From positions 1-64,000 of the forward strand of contig JAKSZP010013320.1 of assembly GCA_022478985.1 (NCBI GenBank): a stretch of DNA of 64,000 nucleotides, in the 5' to 3' direction. A program made the position numbers and the translations under genes. The notes under the pieces are model-generated. The model did not search any database and was not told the DNA's origin. It saw only the letters and a program-made list of their open reading frames with translations. The DNA is from Massospora cicadina. Taxonomy: Eukaryota; Entomophthoromycota; Entomophthoromycetes; Entomophthorales; Entomophthoraceae. Of this stretch, positions 55,121-64,000 are shown piece by piece; positions within the stretch are counted from its first letter, which is position 1, and each line of letters starts with the position of its first letter.

Positions 55121-55740
55121 AAGGTCAGTTATTACCAACATATTATTCCTCATTTCACTGAACTTTCTGAACCGCTAACCTATTTGCTTCTTAAGAAGTC
55201 CCGTTATGATGGGAAGAAACCCATCAGAAGGCCTTCGATGTTCTAAGGAAGGCTCTTTCCACCGCTCCTGTATTGTTGCACCCTAAGTTTGACAAACCTT
55301 TAGCCTTTTTACTCATACTGGGGATGTGGCTGTGGGAGCCATTCTGGATCAAATTGAAGTAAATCAAGTCAACTACCCTATAACATACTTCGTAAGACTT
55401 TAAAATTTAGGCAGAAATAAACTATAGTGTAACTGAATGTGAGTGTATGGCAGTCCTTCTAGCCATCAAACATTTTCGTCCCTTCCTGTATGGGAAACAT
55501 TTTACTGTAGTGATGTACCACACTTCCCTTCAGTGGCTTCAAAAAATAAAAGATCCTGACGGTGATTAGCCCATTGGGCATTTAAACTTTAGAGTTATGG
55601 TTTTCAATTGTCCACCATGCCAGAATGGTGCATCAAAACGCCAACGGATTCATGGACACCCATACTGACACTCTATGCTTCATAAAGGGATTATGTTTAC
55701 AAACTCATTGCGAAACTTAAGGAAAGAAGTTGAGAACCCC
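55121..55740 (+). pseudogene. G9 RNase H
   Basis: EETHQKAFDVLRKALSTAPV and LLHPKFDKPLAF (about 55220-55310), then NYSVTECECMAVLLAIKHFR and PFLYGKHFTVVMYHTSLQWL (about 55420-55540). These are the standard tether and RNase H blocks. A few stops. Confidence 0.85.
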
Positions 55741-56800
55741 ATTGATACAGAAGCGACTGAAAAAATGGCTGAGCAGGCTTATATTGAAAAATGAACTTTT
55801 GTATAAACAAGTTGCACATCTTGGCTGCCATATGCCTGACCATCTGTCAGAACAATGTCCACCCTAGAGGCTCATATGACTGTGGGCCATGGCGCGGTGT
55901 GGAAGACCTATCAATGCCTGAAGAAACGTTGTTACTGGGATGGGATGGTTGCGACTATCTGAGATGTCATCAATACCTGCTTTATGTGCGCTAACCTGAA
56001 GCCTCCAAGTCTGATATATCAACACCAGGCCATGAGTCATATGACACCGTTTTTCCATGGTTAGTACTGATGTCATTGGTCCCTTGCCTATGGCGATGTA
56101 TGGCCATCACTACATCATCTTAGCGGTTGACCACTTTATAAAATGGGTGGAGGCCATCTCCATTCCATTGCCCACCATTAAGGCAACCATATTCTTCTTA
56201 CTTAAACAGGGCTTCACTCGCCATGGTAGTTCCAAGGTGCTGCTTTATGATAATGGTAATGTTAACTTCATTCCTTAAGTAGTCTCCAATCTCAATTTGC
56301 TGATGGGCATCTATCACTCTTTTATGTGACCCTGCCATACTTTACATTGGGAATGTATAACTGGCGAATGGTACGCAGGTTGCCATTCTCTGTAAGATAG
56401 CTCAATCAAATCCTTCACAACGTAGAGAATATCTGACAGTGGCTTTAAAAATGTACTGTGTCAGTTACCAACGAATTATCCAGATTTCTCTTTTTTGAGC
56501 CCTTTACAAATGAAAACCATTTCTTCCCTAAAACATACAGCCCATATTAGAAACCTCTACGCCTGATACTACCAATTCTGCAACGCAAAGGATGGAAGAT
56601 GAATTTTTCAGGCTACAAGCTTTAACTGCTAAGTCTATGGGAACTATAACTATATGAGAGGCTGAAAGAAGAAATGACAAAAAACAGAGTTTTGCTAAAT
56701 TATCAATTAGGAGACCTCACCCAGTTCTATTATCATTGACCTGGAGGACAGATCCACAAACTTGCCACTTTATGGTCAGGCCCTTACTGAATGAGATATT
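55741..56800 (+). pseudogene. G9 integrase
   Basis: H2C2 zinc finger with MTVGHGAVWKTYQCLKKRCYW and CFMC (about 55880-55995). Segment 56057-56278 reads TDVIGPLPMAMYG, AVDHFIKWVEA (first Asp) and VLLYDNGN (second Asp). The Glu region is damaged (about 56340). The C-terminal module YQLGDLTQFYYH and KLATLWSGPY (about 56700-56790) is the GPY signature. Confidence 0.87.
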
Positions 56801-56923
56801 AACAAGGATAAGAATAATCAAATGCCTCTGTCAAATTGGAATCTTTTGAATTGAGTTCATGCCATATTTCTCTGTATTTATGTCTCTCCTTGGCATGATT
56901 TCAAGGGACATTTTAAAGAACTA

Positions 56924-57533
56924 TGAGAATTGCGCTAATATGGGCGAGATTTGAATGCGTTCTGATTTTCAACATGACCAGTGGAGTTAAACCAATTTAA
57001 GAGATATCAAAACCAATAAGGGTAATGAGCTCCTGAAAGAGAATTTAAAATCATAAACCTTTCCTAAATCCGCCGATTTACCTGACAAAGGTGCTGATTT
57101 ACTTGGAAAAGATATTGCCTTTCAGAGGTTACTGGAAACTGCTCTACAATCCAGAAGGACAAAGTACACTGAAAGCCTTTGCATTCTGCCATGCTGATTA
57201 GAGGATCTCCATACTTAACTTGATCCCTATTCTCTTGCAAGGTCTATATTAAGTGATTCAAATCTTGCATGGCCCTATAAATATCCCCTGCTCTCTGATC
57301 AAATAAGATACCTTCAAATTTGCCGGTTTTTATCACTAGAGGTTTTTGCCTATATTTATACAGAGATCCTGCTTTTTTAAAGCGAACTGAGATTGCCTCA
57401 ATTACTATTTACCATTAAGAGACTGCCTTAGGGACAAACAGCCCTAAAGAGATCCCCATTGAAGCTACAGTTGACTAATAATCGAGTAGCCTTTGAAGGT
57501 CCTGAACTTCAAAGAAAAAACAAAACTTGAAGC
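56924..57533 (+). repeat. G9 3' LTR
   Basis: Starts tgagaattgcgct and is homologous to 50524-51128. A purine-rich caagggacattttaaagaa lies just before it. Confidence 0.8.
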
Positions 57534-57539
57534 TGGCCT

Positions 57540-58450
57540 AGACAAAAATTCCACTAGCTTAACTGTAAGTATCTACTGGCTATCTCCTAGCTGTTAATTA
57601 CCAGTTTGGATCTCGGATGCTCAAGTGGAAGTAGTATTTCATAAAGCTAAAGTTCTGGATATAATTGATACCAGACCTTTGTTAACATTATATCCTCCCA
57701 ACTTATATTATATAAAATCAAAACAGTTTATGACTCAACCCATGAGGCTTATTATGGAAAACTGAGAGCTCAGCCCATTAAAGCAATTGGAGCATATCTT
57801 CCTTACCTCCAATAATTAAAGAACTTTTGATTACTGCATATGCTTTCGCCTTACAAGGCAATAATTATAAATTACTCATTAAAGTCTAACCAGTGCCAGG
57901 ATCCGACTGTATAATTTAGTATAAGGAACATACCTTTATCTTATGAGATATTGGATACACTAGTATTCAAAACTGACCAAACTTAGGGGCCCCAAAGACG
58001 TACCTGCCACAGTTTATCCCACCCCTTACTTACAGATAGAGTATCAAATCATGGGACGTATAAACAAAGTTGCCTCCAAAGGTAGTGGATGCCAAGGATT
58101 ATATACCTCTCTATGCCCCATTCCTATAGTATACCACCTGTTTCTCAAGTAGTGGTAGACCCCTGAGTCAAAATCCACATTATCATAAATCAAGCTTAGT
58201 TTTATGTATATCCTAATAATTCTATCAAGGAAGCCTTGACATGCCCTGGTATCCTGAACCTGTCTACAAAAAATCCATATCCGTTCTGTTGGTAAAATTA
58301 ATTGATCAGGCTCTTCAAGTCCCTTTGCATGCCTTCATTGTTTATGTAAACTCAGACCTGTCAAACATATTGCAGTTGTAAGTAGTTTTGGCACTACATA
58401 AGGTTTAGAGATTGATCTTCCAATGACCAATTTTTCTAGTTGAGTGTAAT
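57540..58450 (+). pseudogene. G8 protease region
   Basis: VEVVFHKAKVLDIIDTRPLLTL and YPPNLY near 57625-57700 form the protease active-site block (DTG reads DTR), equivalent to the G9 VELVIHTVKILALVDT block. A later stretch with QALQVPLHAFIVYVNSDLSN (about 58305-58370) is not assigned. Confidence 0.6.
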
Positions 58451-58559
58451 TGGGGATACCCACACCCTCAGTCAACGCCAAGATGTATAATCTTTATTTG
58501 AAAAATATAAAGTTATCTTTTCCAAAGTCTTGACAATTAATGGAAAATGTCTGGAGTAG

Positions 58560-59290
58560 TTCGCTAGGTGAAAACTGAGAATCATCCCCCATTTTTAAAG
58601 CTTAAGCTTATCTAAAGTCTAAAGTAGAAGAGGATATTATGGCTTCTGAGTTAAAACAACTACTAGAAGCTGGGCTACAGATGCCTTCTAAAAACTCTTG
58701 GGCTTACTCTCTGCTATTGATCAGCAAGAAAATGGAGCACACTGAGTTGTCATGGATTATTGGTGAATGATTCCATTACCCAAACAAATAGTTACCCTCT
58801 ACCTCATATATACGTTTTATGTTTAATGTCAAAAATAAAGTTACTCTTGGAAAATGAAACTCACTAGCATTTACTGAAAAATTGATTTATCCCCCAAGGA
58901 TTCTGAAAATAGCCCTTATCTCAAGTAAAGAGCTGTTTAAATATACCAAGATGCCGCAGGGCTATGCAACGCCACTGCTACTTTTATAAAAAACCAATTG
59001 ATGGATTAATAGGGGATTTAAAATGGTCCTGTGTGATAGTCTATCTCAATGACATAACCATCTTCTTAAAAAATGTCACCTCAAACCTAGCTCACCTTAT
59101 GGATGTCTTACACCAATTACAACAAATTTCTTTAAAACAAAAACCCTCCAGATGTTCCTTCTTTTAAATAGATTTTAATTTACAAGGATATAAGTAAATC
59201 AAGAAGGAGTATCCACCAATAGATGACAAAGTAACGGTCATCTCCAAAGTGTCAACGCCTAAATTCCTTTAAGATATGCAAATTTTTCTT
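58560..59290 (+). pseudogene. G8 reverse transcriptase
   Basis: KVEEDIMASELKQLLEAGL and SKNSWAYSLLLISKK (about 58620-58730) are the RT fingers. MPQGYATPL (about 58950) is motif B. Segment 58964-59167 reads GDLKWSCVIVYLNDITIFLK (YxDD as YLND), NLAHLMDVLHQLQQISLKQ and KPSRCSFF. The preceding motif A block is poorly kept. Confidence 0.85.
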
Positions 59291-59900
59291 GGAATGGTTA
59301 GATATTATCTCCAATTTATTCCTCATTTTTTATATACATCCAAACATTAGTTTACTTGTGAAAAAAGAGACTTTCTTTCCGGTGAGAAAAGAGCAGCAAC
59401 AGTCCTTCAATATATTATTTGTAGCTCATACCTATCCCATGTTCTTATACACCTTATCTTTAACAAAACGTTTTTACTATTTCTCAATGATAGTGATATT
59501 GGTATAGGAGCTATAATGTCCCAGAACAATGAAAAGTTAATGAAACATCCCATTTATTATTAAAAATACTTTTTTTCTAAAGCTGAGTGCAACTATGATG
59601 TAACTTATGAGAGTGTCTGCCTTCATTTGGCTATCAAGTTCTTATGACTCTATTTATAAAAGGCCAATTCACTATAATTACTGATCATGCCTCATTGCTA
59701 TAACACAGCAGATGAAAAATCCTGACAGGCGCATGGACAAATGGGCTCTAAAACTCCAAAGGTATGATTTTTTAAATGTTCATCATTCAGTACTGACTCA
59801 TTAAAACGCATATTAAGTTTCCAGGTTGCCTATCCTAACTCTAACTGAACCTGAGGAAGATTTACTTTATTTTCTCCTGAGCCAACCTCATCTATGGAAG
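59291..59900 (+). pseudogene. G8 RNase H
   Basis: FLGMVRYYLQFI-like tether near 59288, KEQQQSFNILF (about 59390-59425), a FHYDSDIGIGAIMSQN-like block near 59485-59525, SKAECNYDVTYE.VCLHLAIK (about 59577-59640) and QFTIITDHASL (about 59665-59700). Frameshifts at each joint. Confidence 0.78.
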
Positions 59901-60680
59901 GATAAGTCCCTTACAAACTAAAAGGAGTTGGAGAAAAAGGTCAGCAAACATTTAAATCTGGGATGATACCCTCTTTAAACTAATATCAGCACAATGGTTA
60001 CCCTATGTATGACCTCAGCACAATCATATGTTATTTTAGAAAGACATCTGCAAGTTGGCCACGGAATAATTGGAAAACCTTTTAATGGCTCAAAACCCAT
60101 TGCTACATGAAAAGGATGCTCCCCCTATTTATAATGTACTGGAGACTTATCTGATATGCAAAAGTCGCTTCTACCATATTCCTCAACCCCAATACCCAGT
60201 AGTTCCTCCCTGTGAACCCTTTCATATAAATAGTATAGATGTTGTAGGCCATCTACCTCGAGCAATTATTAGCCATTGATTATCCATACTGTCCATCAAT
60301 CATATAACAAAGTGGATTGAAGCCATATCTATTTCCTCAGTTTTTGCTATCTACCATTTCTTTTCTATATAAGTGGATCATCACTCAACATTGGTGTCCT
60401 AACGTAATCTTCTCCAATAGAGGACAAAAATTTAGGTCTTCAATAGTGCAAGAATTAGCTAAGTTATTGTGGTCCATTTATGTTCTCTCCACACCTTACC
60501 ATCCTTCAACCTATGGATTAGTAGAGCGAGTACAATCCACAATAACCCAACTCTTCAAAAATGGCCTTGACTGAACCTTTACATTGGATACAGTACCTAC
60601 CTAGTGAAATTCTAGCCTACAATTTAGTAATCATATATTATATAAGATGTCAACTGTCAGAGTTAGCGCTAGGGGCATAT
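59901..60680 (+). pseudogene. G8 integrase
   Basis: Zinc-finger part with GHGIIGK near 60060 and TYLICKSRF. IDVVGHLPRAI near 60235 is the core start. ITQHWCPNVIFSNRGQKF (about 60385-60430) has the second Asp changed to Asn. YHPSTYGLVERVQSTI (about 60498-60545) keeps the Glu. Next come KMALTEPLHW and YLPSEILAYN (about 60560-60625), as in G1 (KMALTDSLHW, YLPSAILAYK). G1 and G8 are close relatives. Confidence 0.85.
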
Positions 60681-61280
60681 TTCAAGAACATATGTTATGA
60701 CTAAAAATACAAAATACTGTTTGAAGATAGTAAATTTGCCCAAAACTCCACAAAAGAAAATGTATCTTCAGCAATAAGGTTTTTATCTTAGAAATAAAGA
60801 GAGCACCCTGTAGTATCAAATACTGCTAGAGGCTCATGGGCTTGTTCAAGTAATTTTCCAGATAAGCTGATACAGCTTTTTCCAGAAAAAGATTCACTTT
60901 CTCTTGACAACCCTCCTTGAATATGCTTTCTTTACCAAAGATCTTATTGGTGCTTTCCATGGTTACTAAGCAGCCCTTAAGGATGGTAGACTAAATTTGG
61001 TATCAAAGTTGTAGTTATAATTCACAAAAATAGGCTCAAGGCTTTTTCATATAAAAGGCGCAATATGCTGAATATAATCAAGTAACATTAGGTGGCCATA
61101 ATAAATAAAGAACCCATTTATTGATGATTTTATGCTGGCATTGGCCATGTAGAATAGTATGTTAAAATAGATAAGAGGTAATGAAGTAATTGAGGTCATG
61201 GCATTAATGGCTGATAATTAAAGGGCTTAGAGATGCGCCAGTGGGAATTTATTTTTTTGATAAATAATAAACTGGTATGC
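60681..61280. other. no recognised gene
   Basis: AT-rich interval between G8 integrase and LINE L3. It may contain the G8 3' region, but no LTR partner was found near 48 kb. Confidence 0.4.
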
Positions 61281-61282
61281 TC

Positions 61283-61800
61283 CATAAGGCGCACGCATGC
61301 CCCATCAAGGAGGGCGTCACATTCCAAGTGCACCCCTCAGTGGCCATGGCCAGCGGAGAGGCGCACTACAAACCAACTGCAAGCACCAAGGAGGCTTTCC
61401 CATGGGGAGCACAAGGCTGCTACCTATTGGTAAAGCCCATCTCCCCGCAGGAGCGGAAGAAGGCCAAGCAGGCCCATAGGGCCGCGGCCAAGGAAGTGGC
61501 CAAGGCCACCACCGCCATCCTACACTCACAACGCCAGGAGGACATGGAGACCTTCACAGTGGAAGCGACTCAGGAATCCATCAACCAATCAGATTGGGAA
61601 GCCCATGCTGAGCGGGCCACTTAATCTGAGGATCCGATGGGAGATTTGATCTCACCCAATTGCTGCACCCAAGCTCCGATCAAAACTGACTTGGGACCTA
61701 TCCCAACTGAAAAAAAATTTTTGACCCACTCAATGGTGCACCAAACTCATCTGCACCGCAAAAAATTCATCCGACGTCAGGAAAACAAAAAGTGAAGGCC
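61283..61800 (+). pseudogene. L3 ORF1, C-terminal end
   Basis: Opens with HKAHACPIKEG, the last half of the CCHC knuckle. The segment 61277-61624 continues with TKEAFPWGAQGCYLLVKPIS, ERKKAKQAHRAAAKEVAKA (basic) and HSQRQEDMETFTVEATQES, as in L2. After a stop at 61622 the tail is in other frames. Confidence 0.87.
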
Positions 61801-61939
61801 AAAGCCAACGCGACTCTTTCTGCAAAAATTAACAAAAAACCTGATAGCGTTGCTGCTAACACCTGCACTGCTGTGAAAGCCCGTGGGGACCTTGAAGAGG
61901 CTGGTGGGCCTGGGGCCCACCCCTTGCACCTAAGGTGCG

Positions 61940-64000
61940 ATGGGGGAAACCTTCACTCTAGGGACGTTGAATATTGCCAGACTCAAGGCCTCCCCATCCC
62001 GGGCTAGGAAACTGAGTTTTTTACAGCACAATTTACCCATGGATATCCTGGCCATCCAGGAGTCCCACTGTTCATGAGGTTCCGAGGAAGCTTGGAAAAC
62101 AATGCTCCTCCCATCCCTATCCTTTTGGTCAAAGCACTGTGGGGTGCTAATTCAGAAAAATAATTTTTTCAAATTCACATCCTCAGAAACATTCCTAAAT
62201 GGCTGAGTGCTCATCGTCACCTTCTCATGGGCTGACGTTGTGCACGCAATTATCAACATCTATGCCCCAAACAGTGCTCACAAGCGTCAGGAATTTTTCT
62301 CATCAGTCAAATCCCTCCCGCTACCCCCTGATTATTTCCTAGTTGGCAACATGAACTGTTGGCTAACCTCACCAACGGACTGGTGGCCTCCCTCACCCCA
62401 CGCCCCACAGGGTCATGTAGAACTACGCATTCTAAAAGCCACCCTTGGGTTAATGGATGCGCTGCCATGACATGCCCCACTGCTCAAAAACATGACGCAT
62501 CCCCACATCTACAATGGCCAATTAAGGTCCATGACCCACATCGACCTTATTCTAATGCTGGCGAAATTCCAACCCCACATCTCTCACTTCAAAACAACGA
62601 AAATGGAATTCTCTGACCACCAATTGGTCTTGATAACCTACCACTTACCCATCACAGTTGCAAAGGCCCCACATTGGTGCAAAATCCGACCCCCCAAGCT
62701 CACGTCACCAGGATTTTCCACGTGGGTGGAAGAGGCAACTTTGGCAAAGTTGTTTGTTGCACCGTTTTGCGCAGACCCCATTTCCACATGGGCAACTTTC
62801 AAAGAGGATACCATCTGCCACTATCACCGTCTCTCCTCCAGACGCTCATGAGCCACATCAGCGGTTATCTCGCGCGCTCTGGCGGAATTGGCCCACTTGG
62901 AGTCCAACATTCCAGCCACAGGATACAGCCCTGCATGGGGCCGGAAGTGGGTGGAGGCAGCCACCCACCTAAATGCACTCGAAAGGCAACACAAACATCA
63001 GGTTTGTGTCCAATACAGGGCCACATGTATCACTAAAGGCGACAAGTGCACCGCATACTTCTTTATAAAAATTTTTGCACCACGCCAGAGTGTGGCCTGC
63101 ACACAGGTGTGAAGATTGGATAATTCCATTGTGGACACACCAGCGAAGAGGTAATTGAAACGCAAAATATTACTCCGAGTTATACTGAGCTGAACCAATT
63201 CAGCTGGCTGAAATGGTGCAATTTCTCGACTGAGCTCATATCTGCACCATTTTCTGATACCCAGAAATAATGAATTTAATTACTCTGAATGAATTATGGA
63301 CTACCATCCGTGGTGTACCAAACCAAAAATGCCCAGGCCCAGATGGCATTCCATATGAGTTCTACAAAAAATATTTCAAATATATATCTCCATTGCTGCA
63401 AGCCTCACTTAACCAAAGCCTGTTGGAAACGCGCCTCCTACCAGGAGGACATGAGGCCTTTACTGTCACACTCTTTAGAAAGGGGATAAGCTTGACTTAG
63501 CAAATTGGCGCCCCATTTCTCTAACAAACACAGACACCAAAATTTTAACAAAAATCATGGCTAACCGTTTAGGGACTGTAGCATCTGCCACCATCTCCCC
63601 AGAACAATTCGGTTTTATCACCAGAAGGTTGATTTAGGATAACGTGCACTCTGTGGCTAATGCATGTCAGTCCACAGTTTCTGGGGCACTGGTATTCTTG
63701 GACCAATAAAAGCCTATGATAGAGTAAACTGGGAATACCTAAGGGCCTGCCTCCATCAATTCCGCCTACCCCCCCGCTTCATAAACTGGGTAATGCTGCT
63801 CACGGAATCTTTGACAATGGCAGTGTGTGGCTCAGGCTTCCTAACGGAAGTAGTCCGCCCTCAAAGGGGCTTGCGACAAGGGGACCCCCTCAGCCCACTC
63901 TAATACAACTTCAGCCTTGACCCACTACTGCGAAATGTGAATGCCCAACTCACTGGGGTCCATGTGCCAGGCCAAACCCCAGTCAAGATGATGGCATTTG
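61940..64000 (+). pseudogene. L3 ORF2: endonuclease and start of RT
   Basis: ATG at 61940 (MGETFTLGTLNIARL) as in L1 and L2. Endonuclease blocks: MDILAIQESHC (about 62040-62072), KHCGVLIQKNNFF, ADVVHAIINIYAPNS (about 62233-62275), VGNMNCW (about 62343-62363; the Asp of the GDxN motif is Asn), RSMTHIDLIL and EFSDHQLV (about 62605-62630). RT: CPGPDGIPYEFYKKYFKY (about 63330-63380), ANWRPISLTN, EQFGF, then segment 63664-63903 with AYDRVNWEYL and RGLRQGDPLSPL. It is truncated by the window edge at 64000, inside KMMAF. Confidence 0.92.

Larger units (their letters stand above)
50524..57533 (+). mobile_element. G9: Ty3/gypsy LTR retrotransposon nested in G8
   Basis: Two LTR-like copies (50524-51128 and 56924-57533) flank plus-strand gag, protease, RT, RNase H and integrase. 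The LTRs share gaattgcgct, caacatgaccagtgga, atttacctgacaaagg, tgaaagcctttgcatt, cccctgctctctgatcaaa and gagattgcctca. Outer edges are worn and no convincing 5-bp duplication was found. G8 gag lies to the left and G8 protease/pol to the right, in the same orientation. Confidence 0.82.
61281..64000 (+). mobile_element. L3: 5'-truncated Tad1-like LINE, cut by the window edge
   Basis: Homology to L2 starts abruptly at about 61281 in the ORF1 zinc knuckle (CCATAAGGCGCACGCATG...) and runs to the end of the window inside RT. The missing 5' part is typical of incomplete reverse transcription. The right end and its target duplication lie outside. It is high in GC like L2. Confidence 0.9.

Noticed and set aside
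50509..57540. TGGC (ATGGC/CTGGC) as target duplication of G9
   Set aside because: The LTR ends are too worn to fix the boundary, so the match could be chance.
1..64000. tRNA or rRNA genes, and host protein-coding genes
   Set aside because: No recognisable rRNA core sequence, tRNA cloverleaf or intron-containing host gene was noticed on either strand by reading; a tRNAscan or Rfam run would be decisive.

Overview
This looks like a repeat-only stretch of a large eukaryotic, probably fungal, genome. No host gene, rRNA, tRNA, operon or CRISPR structure is supported anywhere in the 64 kb. I recognise nine Ty3/gypsy-type LTR retrotransposons (called G1 to G9), three copies of one Tad1-like LINE family (L1 to L3), one animal-type mariner, and two solo LTRs. 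There are also two insertions I cannot classify and several stretches with no recognisable content. All coding regions carry stops and frameshifts. The fungal assignment rests on the LINE, whose ORF2 resembles the Tad1 group known mainly from fungi. A TE-bloated basidiomycete such as a rust is my best guess, but that is inference only.

Layout. 1-0.9 kb: nothing recognised. 0.95-8.14 kb: G1 pol (+), split by the full-length LINE L1 (2689-7915) with a perfect 18-bp target-site duplication. 10.2-12.2 kb: G2 gag-pro-RT (-). 13.26-18.37 kb: G3 (-), complete with two LTRs but carrying an internal RT-to-integrase deletion and a 759-bp insert. 18.86-43.4 kb: a deep nest. The reverse transcriptase of G4 (-) is split by G5 (-; LTRs at 19108-19601 and 41051-41620). 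G5 is split at an AATGG target by a solo LTR (23962-24837) and by G6 (+; LTRs at 24843-25282 and 38745-39182). G6 in turn holds a solo LTR (26024-26513), a mariner (29678-30978) and the full-length LINE L2 (31440-36699, minus strand), which landed in the YxDD motif of the G6 reverse transcriptase. 44.5-45.2 kb: an unrecognised decayed coding stretch. 46.5-47.8 kb: G7 RNase H and integrase (-). 48.4-60.7 kb: G8 (+), split between gag and protease by G9 (50.5-57.5 kb, +). 61.28-64 kb: LINE L3, 5'-truncated and running off the right edge.

G3, G5 and G6 belong to one clade. They share a primer-binding-site sequence, a polypurine tract, related LTRs and the order gag - protease - dUTPase-like domain - reverse transcriptase - RNase H - integrase. 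The dUTPase-like domain between protease and RT is the most notable protein observation; it lacks the usual catalytic Asp motif. G8 and G9 form another clade whose Gag contains a short collagen-like Gly-X-Y stretch. G2 and G4 form a third clade whose protease runs into RT without a dUTPase-like domain.

Nesting gives a relative order of insertion: G4 is older than G5, G5 than G6, and G6 than L2, the mariner and one solo LTR. By eye, divergence between LTR pairs agrees (G3 closest, then G6, then G5 and G9).
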